A stretch of DNA of 46,008 nt from Catenulispora pinisilvae (GCF_015356865.1 NZ_JAAFZA010000066.1:1-46008); one strand, 5' to 3'. Positions 31,941 through 40,000 are shown, counted from the first letter of the stretch. Program-made: numbers and translations. Notes: a model not told the origin generated them from the letters alone.

Positions 31941-32531
31941 ATGACACACGAACCTCTGATTCCCCTGCGCGCCGACGCCGCCCGTAATCGGGCGGCGATC
32001 ATCGCCGCTGCCGCGGCGCTGTTCCGCAGGGACGGCGCGGATGCCTCGCTGGAGGAGATCGCGCGTGCGGCCAAGGTGGGCTCGGCGACCCTGCACCGGC
32101 ACTTCACCAGTCGTCAGGCGCTCCTGGACGCCGTCTTCATCGGCGTCGTGGATCAGCTGTGCGCGGACGGCCGCGAGATCCAGGCCTCGGCGCCGGCCTC
32201 GCAGGGCCTGTGGACGTGGCTGGAGTGGGTCGCGATCCACTGCGCCGCCGAGGACGCGCTCTCGCGGTTGATCCGGGACGGCGCGGCGAGTCCGGAGTAC
32301 CGGGCGAAGTCCGTTGAGGTTTTAGAGGAAACCGGCCACGCGCTATTGGAGAAAGCGGTCGCCGCCGGTGCCGCGCGCGCCGACGTGTCGATGGCCGACC
32401 TGCTGACCGTCGTCAACGCCGTCGCCGGGGCGGCCCGGCCCGGGGATGTGCCCCGGCTGATCTCGCTCGTGCGGGAGGGTGCGGTGCCGCGCAGTGAGCA
32501 CAGCGAAAGCGGCCCCAGATCAGGTCACTGA
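31941..32531 (+). CDS. TetR-family transcriptional regulator
   Basis: A 196-residue regulator. The HTH is RAAIIAAAAALFRRDGADA then LEEIARAAKVGSATLHRHF. The ligand domain resembles the SCO1/SbtR-type C-terminal half found in many actinobacterial TetR proteins. ATG 31941 is chosen: the GTG at 31884 lies inside the operator palindrome and adds unrelated residues. It probably represses itself and the divergent cupin gene. Its final codons form the 5' arm of a terminator hairpin. Confidence 0.9.
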   Translation: MTHEPLIPLRADAARNRAAIIAAAAALFRRDGADASLEEIARAAKVGSATLHRHFTSRQALLDAVFIGVVDQLCADGREIQASAPASQGLWTWLEWVAIHCAAEDALSRLIRDGAASPEYRAKSVEVLEETGHALLEKAVAAGAARADVSMADLLTVVNAVAGAARPGDVPRLISLVREGAVPRSEHSESGPRSGH

Positions 32532-32540
32532 TCTGGGGCC
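32511..32540. terminator. Perfect 13-bp hairpin overlapping the TetR stop
   Basis: GGCCCCAGATCAG (32511-32523) pairs perfectly with CTGATCTGGGGCC (32528-32540) around a 4-nt loop, GTCA. It lies between the convergent TetR and chitinase genes and includes the last TetR codons and stop. It would terminate transcription from both sides. Confidence 0.88.
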
Positions 32541-32554
32541 GGGCGGGAGATCGA

Positions 32555-34279
32555 TCAACCCTGATAAGGCGCGATCATCTTCGAGAACTCATACGGCGTC
32601 TGCGTGATGTCAGTGCACTTCGACAGTGAACCGGTGCAGGCGTTGCCGTCCCGGGTGACGTCCCAGAACGCCAGCTCGCCGAGGTGCTGCTGCTGGGCGA
32701 AGGCGAGCAGTTGCTGCATGTCGCTCTGGTAGAACACCTCCGAGGAGTCGTCGTTCTGGCCGATCATCGGGGTGACGCCGATCATGTTCCAGACCTGCGC
32801 CGAGGTGAGCGCCGGGTACAGCGGCGTCAGCTGGCTGTAGAGGGACTGCGCGGTGTCGATGGCGTATTTGCCCATCTGGCCGCTGGGGTTGGGGGCCTCG
32901 ATGTCGCCGAAGTCCATGGCCATGCCGTTCACCATGGCGATCTTGGCGCCGTACTTGACCGCCGACTGCACCACGTACAGGCCGTCGGAGGTGAGGCCGG
33001 AGGGCAGGATCGGCAGGGTCAAGGTGACGGTCAGCGGTTTGCCGGCCGCGGCGGCGCTGTGCTGGAGGGCGGCGATGGCCTGGGAACGGCGGTCGATGGA
33101 GGCCGGGTCGGCGACGGCGGAGCCCTCGATGTCGAAGTCGATCTGGGTGAGGTTGTAGGCGGTGATCGCCGACTGGTAGGCGGCGGTCAGGGACGGCACG
33201 TCGGTGCAGGACTGCGCGAGTTCGGTGCCGGCCTCGCCGCCGAAGGACGGCTTCACGTCGCCGCCGATGGCGCGCAGGCTGGCGATGTCGGACTGTTCGA
33301 AGCCAGCCGACATGGCGTAGGCGTTGAACCAGCTGGGGCTGCACGTGGCGGTGCCGTTGACGATGAAGCCGAGGGAGAACTGGCGCAGGCCCGTGGTCTC
33401 GGCGATCTGGGTCAGGTTCGGGGTGGGCCAGGCGCCGATGTCGACGAACGGCGCCGCGACGCCGGGCAGGTGCCCGCCGCCGGTGTCCGCCAGCGTGGTG
33501 GCGCTGACCGCCGCGCTGGGTGCCGACAGGTTCCCGGCCTCGTCGTAGGCGCGGACGGTGAACGAGTACGACGTGGAGGGCGACAGGCCGGTGACGGTCG
33601 CCGCGGTGCCCGGGGAGGTGGCGACGATCGTCGAGCCCGAATACACGTTGTAGCCGGCGACGGTGACGTTGTCGGTGGAGCCGGTCCAGGACAGGGACGC
33701 GGCGCTGGCGGTGGTGCTCAGGGCCGTCAGTGCGGACGGCGCGGTCGGGGGCTGATGGTCCGCGCTACCGTCGCAGGGGTCTGAGTTGAGCTGGCAGGCG
33801 GAGGGGTCGGCGTAGGTGCCGGAGTAGCTGGCGTCGAAGCCGATGGTGACCGAGGCCCCGGCCGCGATCGTGGTGTCGAAGGACTGCGCGGCGACGGTGT
33901 GGGTGGTGCCGCTGACGGTCTGGGTGCCGCCCCACATGCTGGTGACGCTCTCGGTGGCGGGGAGGCTGAACTGGAGCGACCAGGTGTTCAGCGGGACGGT
34001 CATCGGGTTGGTGAGGACGTACTGGCCTTGGAAGCCGCTGCCCCAGTCGGAGATCTTGGAGTAGACCGCGGTGGGGAGCGCGGTGGTGGCGGCTTTGCTG
34101 GCCACAGCGGTGCTGTGGGCTGCGGCCGTGCTGTGGGCTGCGGCGGTTCTGCTGGCGGCCGACGTGGCGCCGGGGGCGGCCGAGGCGGTCGGCGCGGCCA
34201 GTGCCAGACCCGCGGCCACCAGGGCGCCGGCGGCGAGGGCGGCGACCGGCAGCGGCCGTCGTCGGGACGATATGCGCAT
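32555..34279 (-). CDS. Secreted GH18 chitinase with CBM2 and fibronectin III domains
   Basis: A 574-residue secreted enzyme. The signal peptide (about 1-35) is followed by an Ala/Ser/Thr-rich spacer, a CBM2 domain (about 67-172, with ISDWGSGFQGQYVLTN and two cysteines in ACQLNSDPC), an FnIII domain (about 177-262, PPTAPSALTAL to VSATT) and a GH18 barrel. The catalytic DxDxE reads QIDFDIEG, with Glu385. Domain order matches actinomycete chitinases. AGGAGG lies just before the ATG. It follows the 3D-domain gene by 13 bp, and their common promoter has a DasR-like site. Confidence 0.92.
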   Translation of the reverse strand: MRISSRRRPLPVAALAAGALVAAGLALAAPTASAAPGATSAASRTAAAHSTAAAHSTAVASKAATTALPTAVYSKISDWGSGFQGQYVLTNPMTVPLNTWSLQFSLPATESVTSMWGGTQTVSGTTHTVAAQSFDTTIAAGASVTIGFDASYSGTYADPSACQLNSDPCDGSADHQPPTAPSALTALSTTASAASLSWTGSTDNVTVAGYNVYSGSTIVATSPGTAATVTGLSPSTSYSFTVRAYDEAGNLSAPSAAVSATTLADTGGGHLPGVAAPFVDIGAWPTPNLTQIAETTGLRQFSLGFIVNGTATCSPSWFNAYAMSAGFEQSDIASLRAIGGDVKPSFGGEAGTELAQSCTDVPSLTAAYQSAITAYNLTQIDFDIEGSAVADPASIDRRSQAIAALQHSAAAAGKPLTVTLTLPILPSGLTSDGLYVVQSAVKYGAKIAMVNGMAMDFGDIEAPNPSGQMGKYAIDTAQSLYSQLTPLYPALTSAQVWNMIGVTPMIGQNDDSSEVFYQSDMQQLLAFAQQQHLGELAFWDVTRDGNACTGSLSKCTDITQTPYEFSKMIAPYQG

Positions 34280-34292
34280 CAGGTTCCTCCTT

Positions 34293-35162
34293 CTACCGCG
34301 CCGGCGCTGCTGCCGTCGATCCGCTGAACGGGTTGGCGATGATGGTGACCGAGCGGTGCTGCACGCCCCAGCCGTTCGCCTGGGTGCCGGGGAGCCAGAC
34401 GTCGACGGTGTCGTTCTGGATCCAGGTGCCGATGTCGGCGGCGTAGCAGGTGCCGTAGCCCGGGACGGTGAAGTAGGTGCCCCACGGGATCACTCGCGGG
34501 TCGACCGCGCACACGCCGAGTTGGGCGTTGTAGCCGGAGGCGGTGCTGCCGCCGTCGTTGTAGGAGGTGACCATCATGGTGATGCTGCTGCCGACCGGGG
34601 TCTGCCACGGCACCACCGCGCCGTCGGTGTTCAGCACGTAGGGGGCCGACATCTGGCCCAGCGAGGCGTCCGAACCGCTCTGGTCGCTCATCGCCTCGAA
34701 GGAGTAGTAAGCGTTCTGACACGGCGCGGTGTCGACCGCGGTGAGGGCGGGCTGGCCCCAGTCGGTGACCCAGGCCACGGACTGCCCGTTGCGCCACACC
34801 CGGTAGGCCTGCGCGCCGGGCACGCGGTTGAACGTGATGTTGACCTGGCTGCCGGTCAGGGTCCCGGTGACGCCGCCGGGCGCGGGCAGCCGGCCGGCGG
34901 CGAAGTCGACGGGCTGCGCGGTCTGCAACGGCGGCACCCAGGGCGTGTCGGTGCGCGTGGGCGGCGTGACGTTGGTCCAGAACGGACAGGTCGGCAGCCC
35001 GGAGGTGCCGTCGGCGCGGGCCGGCTGCGCGCCGGCGACCCCGGCCGCGCCGAGCGCGGTGACGGCCAGGGCCAGGGCGCCGAGCAGCGCCCGGATCCGG
35101 CGTCCCGGCCGGCGGTTCGGGGCGTGCTCGGGTATTCGTCGCCTGATGGGGAACGAGCTCAT
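34293..35162 (-). CDS. Secreted 3D-domain protein (MltA-like double-psi barrel)
   Basis: A 289-residue secreted protein. The twin-Arg-containing signal peptide runs to about residue 50 (ALLGALALAVTALGAAGVAG). A central region with VNITFNRVPGAQAYRVWRNG resembles a fibronectin-like fold. The C-terminal 3D domain starts ITMMVTSYNDGGSTASGYNA and carries aspartates in CAVDPRVIPWGTY, CYAADIGTWI and DTVDVWLPG, the three that name the fold. The fold is shared with lytic transglycosylases and resuscitation factors, so peptidoglycan cleavage is possible. It is the first gene of the operon with the chitinase. The catalytic role is inference. Confidence 0.82.
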   Translation of the reverse strand: MSSFPIRRRIPEHAPNRRPGRRIRALLGALALAVTALGAAGVAGAQPARADGTSGLPTCPFWTNVTPPTRTDTPWVPPLQTAQPVDFAAGRLPAPGGVTGTLTGSQVNITFNRVPGAQAYRVWRNGQSVAWVTDWGQPALTAVDTAPCQNAYYSFEAMSDQSGSDASLGQMSAPYVLNTDGAVVPWQTPVGSSITMMVTSYNDGGSTASGYNAQLGVCAVDPRVIPWGTYFTVPGYGTCYAADIGTWIQNDTVDVWLPGTQANGWGVQHRSVTIIANPFSGSTAAAPAR

Positions 35163-35212
35163 GGTGTGCTCCAGTGACGTCGGATGGCGGGTGGCTCCGG
35201 AGCCGCAGGGGT

Positions 35213-35242
35213 CATAATTGGACTAGACCACAGGGCTGTCAA
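35213..35242 (-). promoter_or_regulatory. Promoter with DasR-like site ahead of the 3D-protein/chitinase operon
   Basis: On the minus strand TTGACA (35242-35237) is followed, 17 bp later, by AATTAT (35219-35214), a good vegetative promoter. The spacer and -10 region contain ATTGGACTAGACCACA on the + strand (35217-35232). This matches the DasR consensus A(C/G)TGGTCTAGACCA(C/G)T at 13 of 16 positions and the chitinase-promoter repeat consensus. A repressor bound here would block polymerase. The start codon is about 45 bp downstream. Confidence 0.72.
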
Positions 35243-35247
35243 GGGAG

Positions 35248-36516
35248 TCAGGACCCTTCGCGGGCCACAAGGGTCGGGCAAGGGAGCCGGCGCCGGTCCG
35301 CGAGGCGGACCCGGACCACCACCGCGAGTCCGGCCAGGAGCCAGACGGCACCCTGCGCGGCCAGGACCGCGATGGTGCCGACCCGGCTGCTGAGGTAGCC
35401 CGCGGCCACGGTGCCGATCAGCACGGCGAGGCCTTGGACGGCGCCCAGCGCGCCGAACACGCGTCCGCGGAACGCGTCTTGGACGCCACGCTGGAGCAGC
35501 GTCATCATGCCCGCGGCGGCCAGGGCCGAGGGCAGGCCGACCACGATCATGCCGACGATGGCGGGCCACAGCGCCACGTAGAAGACGGGATACAGGAAGA
35601 TCGCCAGATCCACCGCGCCGAAGGCCGCGGCACCGTAGCCGAGGAGCCGCGAGGCGGGTATTCGATGGCTGATGGCGGCGGCGAATACGCCGCCGGCGAT
35701 ACCGCCGACTGCCTGGGCCGCGGCGAACAGGCCGAACTGTCGGCTGGTGCCGTGCAGGGTGTGTTCGACGAACGGTGTGACCAAGGTGACGAAGACCCCC
35801 TCGCCCAGGCTGGTCACCAGGCCGAAGAGCATCAGTGCCCGCAGGGTCCGGCTCTTCCCGACCAGCGCCAGCCCGGCCCGCAGATCCGTGGCCACGCTCG
35901 CCAGCCGCGTGCGCGACACCGCTTCGCGGGCCACGCGGCCGCTGGTCCGGAGGCCGGCCAGCAGTGCCGCGGAGACGATGAAGCTGGCCGCGTCGGCGAT
36001 GGTGACGGCGGCCAGGCCGCCGAGCGCCGCGAGCACTCCGCCCAGGGCCGACCCGGCCAGCCGCGCCACGTCCCCGACCTGTCCGCTGATCGCGTTGGCG
36101 GTCGGCAACCGGTCGTCGGGCACGAGCCTGGGGACCATCGCGCGCTGCGCCGGGGAGAAGAACTGCTGGACGGCGCCCTCCCACACCAGGACGAGATAGA
36201 CGATCCACACGTCGCCGCGACCGTGCACGGCCAGCAACGGCACCAGCCCGGCGGCCAGGAGCAGGTCGGCGCAGACCATGGTCTTCTTGCGGTCCCAGCG
36301 GTCGGCCAGCGTCCCGGCGACCGGGCCCAGGAGCACCTGGGGCACTCCGGCCGACAGCATCGTGAACCCGGAGGCGACGGTCGAGCCGGTCATCGCATAG
36401 ACCTGATACAGCAGCCCGATCAGCAGGATCCAGTCGCCGGACATCGATATGAGCCCGGCGGACAGGGCCAGGCGCAGATCGCGGTGTGCGGCCAGGACGC
36501 GCCATGTGGTCCGCAC
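35248..36516 (-). CDS. MFS transporter (EntS/MFS_3-like exporter)
   Basis: A 422-residue 12-helix transporter. Helix 1 is LALSAGLISMSGDWILLIGL; loop 2-3 is GPVAGTLADRWDRKKTM. FFSPAQRAMVPRLVPDDRLP with NAISGQVGDVARLAGSALGG is typical of the MFS_3 exporter branch. I use GTG 36516, one base after the ArsR stop; ATG 36588 would force a 71-bp overlap and add a low-complexity Ser/Pro leader read from the ArsR repeat. The ArsR gene immediately upstream probably controls it. The substrate is unknown. Confidence 0.9.
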   Translation of the reverse strand: MRTTWRVLAAHRDLRLALSAGLISMSGDWILLIGLLYQVYAMTGSTVASGFTMLSAGVPQVLLGPVAGTLADRWDRKKTMVCADLLLAAGLVPLLAVHGRGDVWIVYLVLVWEGAVQQFFSPAQRAMVPRLVPDDRLPTANAISGQVGDVARLAGSALGGVLAALGGLAAVTIADAASFIVSAALLAGLRTSGRVAREAVSRTRLASVATDLRAGLALVGKSRTLRALMLFGLVTSLGEGVFVTLVTPFVEHTLHGTSRQFGLFAAAQAVGGIAGGVFAAAISHRIPASRLLGYGAAAFGAVDLAIFLYPVFYVALWPAIVGMIVVGLPSALAAAGMMTLLQRGVQDAFRGRVFGALGAVQGLAVLIGTVAAGYLSSRVGTIAVLAAQGAVWLLAGLAVVVRVRLADRRRLPCPTLVAREGS

Positions 36517-36517
36517 C

Positions 36518-37192
36518 TCAGGCCTCTGGTTCCGGTTCTGGCTCGGGCTCGGGCTCGGGCTCTGACTGTGGCTCGGGCAAAGGCCCACGCGCCGGGGCCG
36601 GGGTGGGCACCGCGAAGTAGGCGAGGTCCACCGGCACCGAGCCGTCGGGCCGGGACGCGGCGTCCCCGATGGGCCGGGCGTCGGTGTGCCGGCGGACCAT
36701 CGCCTCGAACTCGGCGGTGATGGCCGACAGTTCGGCGGCGGTCAGGTAGACGGTCGCGGTCGCGACGCCCGAGCCGTCCAGCCATTGGCTCGGCCAGGTG
36801 TGCCGGCTCTGCCGCCAGCGGGTGAACCCCTCGATCACGCGCTCGGCGATGACCTGCTCCAGCACCTCGGTCGCGGCGGTCGCCTCCGGCGTGGGCTGGG
36901 CGTCAGGCCACTGATAGCCGTCTTCGACCGGCCGCCAGGGGCGCTCGCGCTTGTCCTTGCCCGGAATCTGTTCGATGAAGCCGTACTTGGCCAGCAGCCG
37001 CAGATGGTGCGAGGCCACGCCGTGGACGAGGCCGAGTTCTCGGGCGACCTCGGCCGTCGTGGCCTGCCCGCGCCGGCCCAGCGCGGCGAGCAGGTCCAGG
37101 CGCAGCGGGTGGGCCAGGGCCCGGATGACGACCGGGTCGTTGAGGAGCCGGCCGCGGTGCGGAGGTTGTGCGGGCTCTGATTCCAGGGACAT
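36518..37192 (-). CDS. ArsR-type winged-helix regulator with Pro-Glu tail
   Basis: A 224-residue regulator. The winged HTH spans about 20-85: PVVIRALAHPLRLDLLAALG, TTAEVARELGLVHGVASHHL, LLAKYGFIEQI. No ArsR metal cysteines are present, so a small-molecule or protein signal is likelier. A long C-terminal region ends in an EPEPEPEP repeat read from hexanucleotide repeats (about 36522-36580). A leaderless-type promoter abuts its ATG. It is transcribed with the MFS exporter. Confidence 0.9.
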   Translation of the reverse strand: MSLESEPAQPPHRGRLLNDPVVIRALAHPLRLDLLAALGRRGQATTAEVARELGLVHGVASHHLRLLAKYGFIEQIPGKDKRERPWRPVEDGYQWPDAQPTPEATAATEVLEQVIAERVIEGFTRWRQSRHTWPSQWLDGSGVATATVYLTAAELSAITAEFEAMVRRHTDARPIGDAASRPDGSVPVDLAYFAVPTPAPARGPLPEPQSEPEPEPEPEPEPEA

Positions 37193-37240
37193 GCCTGGAT
37201 TGTTGAAGGCGCGCTGTCAGATGTCAAGCAAGTGCCTGGA
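37180..37240 (-). promoter_or_regulatory. Probable leaderless promoter and operator of arsR-MFS pair
   Basis: On the minus strand TTGACA (37227-37222), a 17-bp spacer and AACAAT (37204-37199) form a good promoter whose start point would fall at or next to the ATG at 37192. TCCAGG (37182-37187) and CCTGGA (37194-37199) form an inverted repeat around that start, and CCTGGA recurs at 37235-37240, just upstream of the -35 box. This is a plausible autoregulatory operator. Confidence 0.62.
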
Positions 37241-37260
37241 ATCGAAGCATCTCGCCGCGA

Positions 37261-37308
37261 GCTCGATCAGACGCAGGCTCAATCAGATGCGAGCTCGATC
37301 AGATGCGA
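37261..37308. repeat. Three tandem 16-bp repeats upstream of arsR
   Basis: GCTCGATCAGACGCAG, GCTCAATCAGATGCGA and GCTCGATCAGATGCGA lie head to tail. They sit between the arsR promoter and the end of the sigma-factor gene (stop at 37322). They contain no stop codon duplication and could be protein-binding iterons or slippage products. Confidence 0.85.
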
Positions 37309-37321
37309 GCGACCCGTCGCC

Positions 37322-38473
37322 CTAGGGCTGCACCCCTTGCCGTACCCGCGCCGCCTGCCGCGCGAGGTAGTCCCGCTCCGGCACGTTGGTGGCCGCGTGC
37401 GAGGCCTGCGCGTACAGGTCAGCGGCCTGAGCGAGGTCGCCGGCGCGTTCGTGGAGGTAGGCGGCCACGGCCGCGTGCCGTGGCACGTCGGGCGCGACCT
37501 CGGCGAGCGCCTTGAGGCCCGCGTGGGCCCCGTCGGCCTGGCCTACGGCGACCGCGCGGTTGAGACGCACTACCGGGCTGTCGGTGAGGGCCAGGAGTTC
37601 GTCGTACCACTCCACGATCTGCACCCAGTCGGTCTCAGCGGCCTGGGATGCGTCCGCGTGCAGTGCGGCGATCGCCGCCTGCGCCTGGTACTCCCCCAGC
37701 CGGTCGCGGGCCAGGGCGGTTTGCAGGATCGCCACGCCTTCGGCGATCAGGGCGCTGTCCCAGCGGGCGCGGTCCTGTTCGGCCAGCGCGATGAGCCGGC
37801 CGCCGGGGCCGGTGCGGGAGTCGCGGCGGGCGTGGTGCAGCAGCATCAGGGCGAGCAGGCCGGCGACTTCGGGGTCGTCGTCGGTGAGGGCGGTGAGTTG
37901 GCGGACCAGGCGGATCGCCTCGGCGGCCAGGTCTATGTCGCCGCCGTAGCCCTCGTTGAAGACCAGGTACAGCACCCGCAGGACGGTGGTCAGGTCGCCG
38001 GGCTGGTCCAGCGGCAGTCCTTCGATGCGGCGTTTGGCGCGCACGATGCGCTGCGCCATCGTCGCCTCCGGGACCAGGCAGGCCTGGGCGATCTGCCGGG
38101 TGGTGAGTCCGCCGACGGCGCGCAGGGTCAGCGCGACGGCGGCGGCCGAGGGCAGGGTCGGGTGCGCGCACAGGAAGTACAGGCGCAGGGTGTCATCGGC
38201 GGCGGGGACGGCTCCGCCGGCTGGTTCGGCGTCGACGATCAGCTCGCGCCGCTGGCGGGCGGTCTCGGAGCGGGCGGCGTCGACGAACTTGTGCCAGGCG
38301 GCGGTGACCAGCCAGCCTTTCGGGTCCCGCGGCGGGTCCTCGGGCCAGACCTGGAGCGCGCGGATCAGCGCCTCCTGGACGGCGTCCTCGGCCGAGGAGA
38401 AGTCCGCACCGCGCCGGACCAGGACGCCGATCACCGCCGGGACCAGGTCCCGCAGCTGTGCGTCGTCGTTCAC
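37322..38473 (-). CDS. ECF42-group RNA polymerase sigma factor
   Basis: A 383-residue sigma factor. Region 2 (about 5-75) includes SSAEDAVQEALIRALQVWPE and PKGWLVTAAWHKFVDAARSE. Region 4 (about 105-160) includes GGLTTRQIAQACLVPEATMA and QRIVRAKRRIE. The remaining 220 residues are the helical TPR-like extension characteristic of ECF42, with NEGYGG and LNRAVAVGQADG. There is no anti-sigma gene; the partner is the upstream DGPF gene, coupled by GTGA (38470-38473), which fixes the GTG start. The signal is unknown. Confidence 0.92.
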   Translation of the reverse strand: MNDDAQLRDLVPAVIGVLVRRGADFSSAEDAVQEALIRALQVWPEDPPRDPKGWLVTAAWHKFVDAARSETARQRRELIVDAEPAGGAVPAADDTLRLYFLCAHPTLPSAAAVALTLRAVGGLTTRQIAQACLVPEATMAQRIVRAKRRIEGLPLDQPGDLTTVLRVLYLVFNEGYGGDIDLAAEAIRLVRQLTALTDDDPEVAGLLALMLLHHARRDSRTGPGGRLIALAEQDRARWDSALIAEGVAILQTALARDRLGEYQAQAAIAALHADASQAAETDWVQIVEWYDELLALTDSPVVRLNRAVAVGQADGAHAGLKALAEVAPDVPRHAAVAAYLHERAGDLAQAADLYAQASHAATNVPERDYLARQAARVRQGVQP

Positions 38474-38880
38474 TCGGCGGTCTTGGGGGCCTCGGCACCC
38501 ATGAACGGCCGGACTTCCAGCCATTCGTACAGCGGCTCGCCGCCGGGGCCGGGCACCGCGGACAGCTCGCCGGCGAGCTCGACGGCGCGGTCCCAGGAGT
38601 CGACGTCGATGATGTACCAGCCGGCGATCACGTCCTTGGTCTCGGCGAACGGGCCGTCGGTGATCGGGGGCCGGCCCTGGCCGCCGTAGCGGATGAACGC
38701 GCCGGCCGGGGACAGGCCCTGCACGTCGACGAACTCCCCGGTCTCCTCCAGCCGGGAGCCGAAGTCGTGCATGAACTCCATGTGCGCGTCGACTTCTTCG
38801 GGGGTCCACTGGTCCATCGGCGGGTAGTCCACGGCCGGGGTCGGGCCGCCCTGGTAGTGCTTGAGGATCAGGTACTTCAT
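38470..38880 (-). CDS. DGPF/YCII-domain protein
   Basis: A 136-residue ferredoxin-like-fold protein of the YCII-related family. It begins MKYLILKHYQGG and carries the namesake DGPF in PPITDGPFAETKDVIAGWYI, followed by DSWDRAVELA and VEVRP-like LEVRPFMG. Proteins of this type accompany ECF42 sigma factors. The biochemical activity is unknown. ATG 38880 has AAGGAG 7 nt upstream. Confidence 0.92.
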   Translation of the reverse strand: MKYLILKHYQGGPTPAVDYPPMDQWTPEEVDAHMEFMHDFGSRLEETGEFVDVQGLSPAGAFIRYGGQGRPPITDGPFAETKDVIAGWYIIDVDSWDRAVELAGELSAVPGPGGEPLYEWLEVRPFMGAEAPKTAE

Positions 38881-38893
38881 GATGCTTCTCCTT

Positions 38894-38933
38894 ATGACTG
38901 TGCTTAGCAGGCGATGACTGCGCTCAGTAGGCG
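38894..38933. repeat. Two 20-bp imperfect tandem repeats
   Basis: ATGACTGTGCTTAGCAGGCG and ATGACTGCGCTCAGTAGGCG (17 of 20 identical) lie head to tail in the 84-bp gap between the VOC stop and the DGPF start. Confidence 0.85.
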
Positions 38934-38964
38934 TTGGAAGGGGTCGAGCGGGTCAGGCGAGTCC

Positions 38965-39417
38965 TCAGGCGCTCTGTGCCGCGCCGATGTTCTCGTCGAG
39001 CTCGACGATGATCCCTTCGGGGCCGCGCAGGAAGCACATGAGGTAGCCCTGGAAGCTCTCGACCGTCCCGACCGTGTCGTAGCCCTTGGCACGCAGGTCG
39101 GCGAGCAGGTCCTGAAGCCCCTCGACCTCGAAGCAGATATGGATCAGGCCGAGCCGGTTCGACGCCGGGGCGTGCGGGCCCAGTTCGTCCGGGCAGGCCA
39201 GGTGCTTGACCAGCTCGATCTGGCTGTGGCCGTCGGGGGTGCGGACGAAGACCACGTCGGACACGGGCTCGGCCAGCCCGATGATCCGGCCCACCATCTC
39301 CCCGCCGACCTTCGCCTCGCCGACCGGCTCCATCCCGAGTGCGGAGAAGAACTCCTTCGCGGCGGCCATGTCCTCGACGTTGATGCTCACGTGGTCCATG
39401 CGGCGGATCTTGCCCAT
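38965..39417 (-). CDS. VOC/glyoxalase-fold protein
   Basis: A 150-residue vicinal-oxygen-chelate protein with two beta-alpha-beta-beta-beta modules. Possible metal ligands are His9 in MDHVSINVED, the glutamate in SQIELVKHL, the histidine in LIHICFEVEG and the glutamate in GIIVELDENIG. GAGGAG lies 7 nt before ATG 39417. An ECF42-type promoter precedes it, making it the first gene of the VOC-DGPF-sigma operon. The substrate is unknown. Confidence 0.9.
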   Translation of the reverse strand: MGKIRRMDHVSINVEDMAAAKEFFSALGMEPVGEAKVGGEMVGRIIGLAEPVSDVVFVRTPDGHSQIELVKHLACPDELGPHAPASNRLGLIHICFEVEGLQDLLADLRAKGYDTVGTVESFQGYLMCFLRGPEGIIVELDENIGAAQSA

Positions 39418-39470
39418 GACGGCTCTCCTCGGTGCTCACGCGGCCCCGGTATGGCCGCTCGTGCCCCTGG

Positions 39471-39497
39471 GACGGAGCCGGCCCGGCGTTCTCGACA
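39471..39497 (-). promoter_or_regulatory. ECF42-type promoter upstream of VOC gene
   Basis: On the minus strand TGTCGA (39497-39492), a 17-bp spacer and CGTC (39474-39471) match the published ECF42 promoter pattern (TGTCGA at -35, CGA/TC at -10) exactly. The start point would be near 39463, about 46 nt before the VOC ATG. Confidence 0.72.
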
Positions 39498-39543
39498 CCG
39501 GGCAGGAACCACTATCCAAGAACCGCCGCGCCTTTTCGCGCGA

Positions 39544-39915
39544 TCACCAGCTGTACGGCCCGAAACGTCCCCAGCACAGCACTGCGGCCAGCAGGAACAA
39601 CACGAGCGTGACCGCCACGCCCGGCGTCTCGCCGCGCCGCAGGTGCACCCGCGCGCCGAGCAGCATCATGACCCCGAGCCCGAGCGCGGCGGTCGGGGTC
39701 AGCGGGGTGGCGACGCCCAGGGCGGCCGGCAGGATCAGTCCGAGCGCGCCGGCCAGTTCCGCGCCGCCGATGAAGCGGATCATCGGCGGCGAGTAGTCCG
39801 CCAGCGCCGGGGCTTTGACGATCACCTTGTCCTTGGGCTGGAAGGCCTTGCCGAGGCCGGACAGGGCGAACAGGGCGGCCAGCGCCGCCTGCAGGATCCA
39901 CAGGAAGATGTTCAC
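39544..39915 (-). CDS. DoxX-like small membrane protein
   Basis: A 123-residue protein with four membrane helices. Helix 1 is FLWILQAALAALFALSGLGK, and the conserved FIGGAELAGALGLILP lies in helix 2. The length and helix pattern fit DoxX/DoxD-like proteins linked to thiol or redox stress. GTG 39915 is the likely start and has no strong ribosome-binding site. It lies 126 bp upstream of the VOC gene, whose own promoter is in between, so it may be a separate unit. Confidence 0.85.
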   Translation of the reverse strand: MNIFLWILQAALAALFALSGLGKAFQPKDKVIVKAPALADYSPPMIRFIGGAELAGALGLILPAALGVATPLTPTAALGLGVMMLLGARVHLRRGETPGVAVTLVLFLLAAVLCWGRFGPYSW

Positions 39916-40000
39916 GTTGCCCGGGACGAGACGGCCCGGCCGATCGTGACACCGGCCAGGCTCGCCCCGGCGCCCCGCTGCGCCGGAGCAGGCTAGCGCC

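Noticed and set aside
32511-32540. Possible riboswitch or regulatory RNA
   Set aside because: It is a simple perfect hairpin between convergent stops, which a bidirectional terminator explains.
36517-36588. MFS start at ATG 36588
   Set aside because: The added residues read the arsR Glu-Pro repeat in another frame as Ser-Pro repeats; GTG 36516 just after the arsR stop is more natural.
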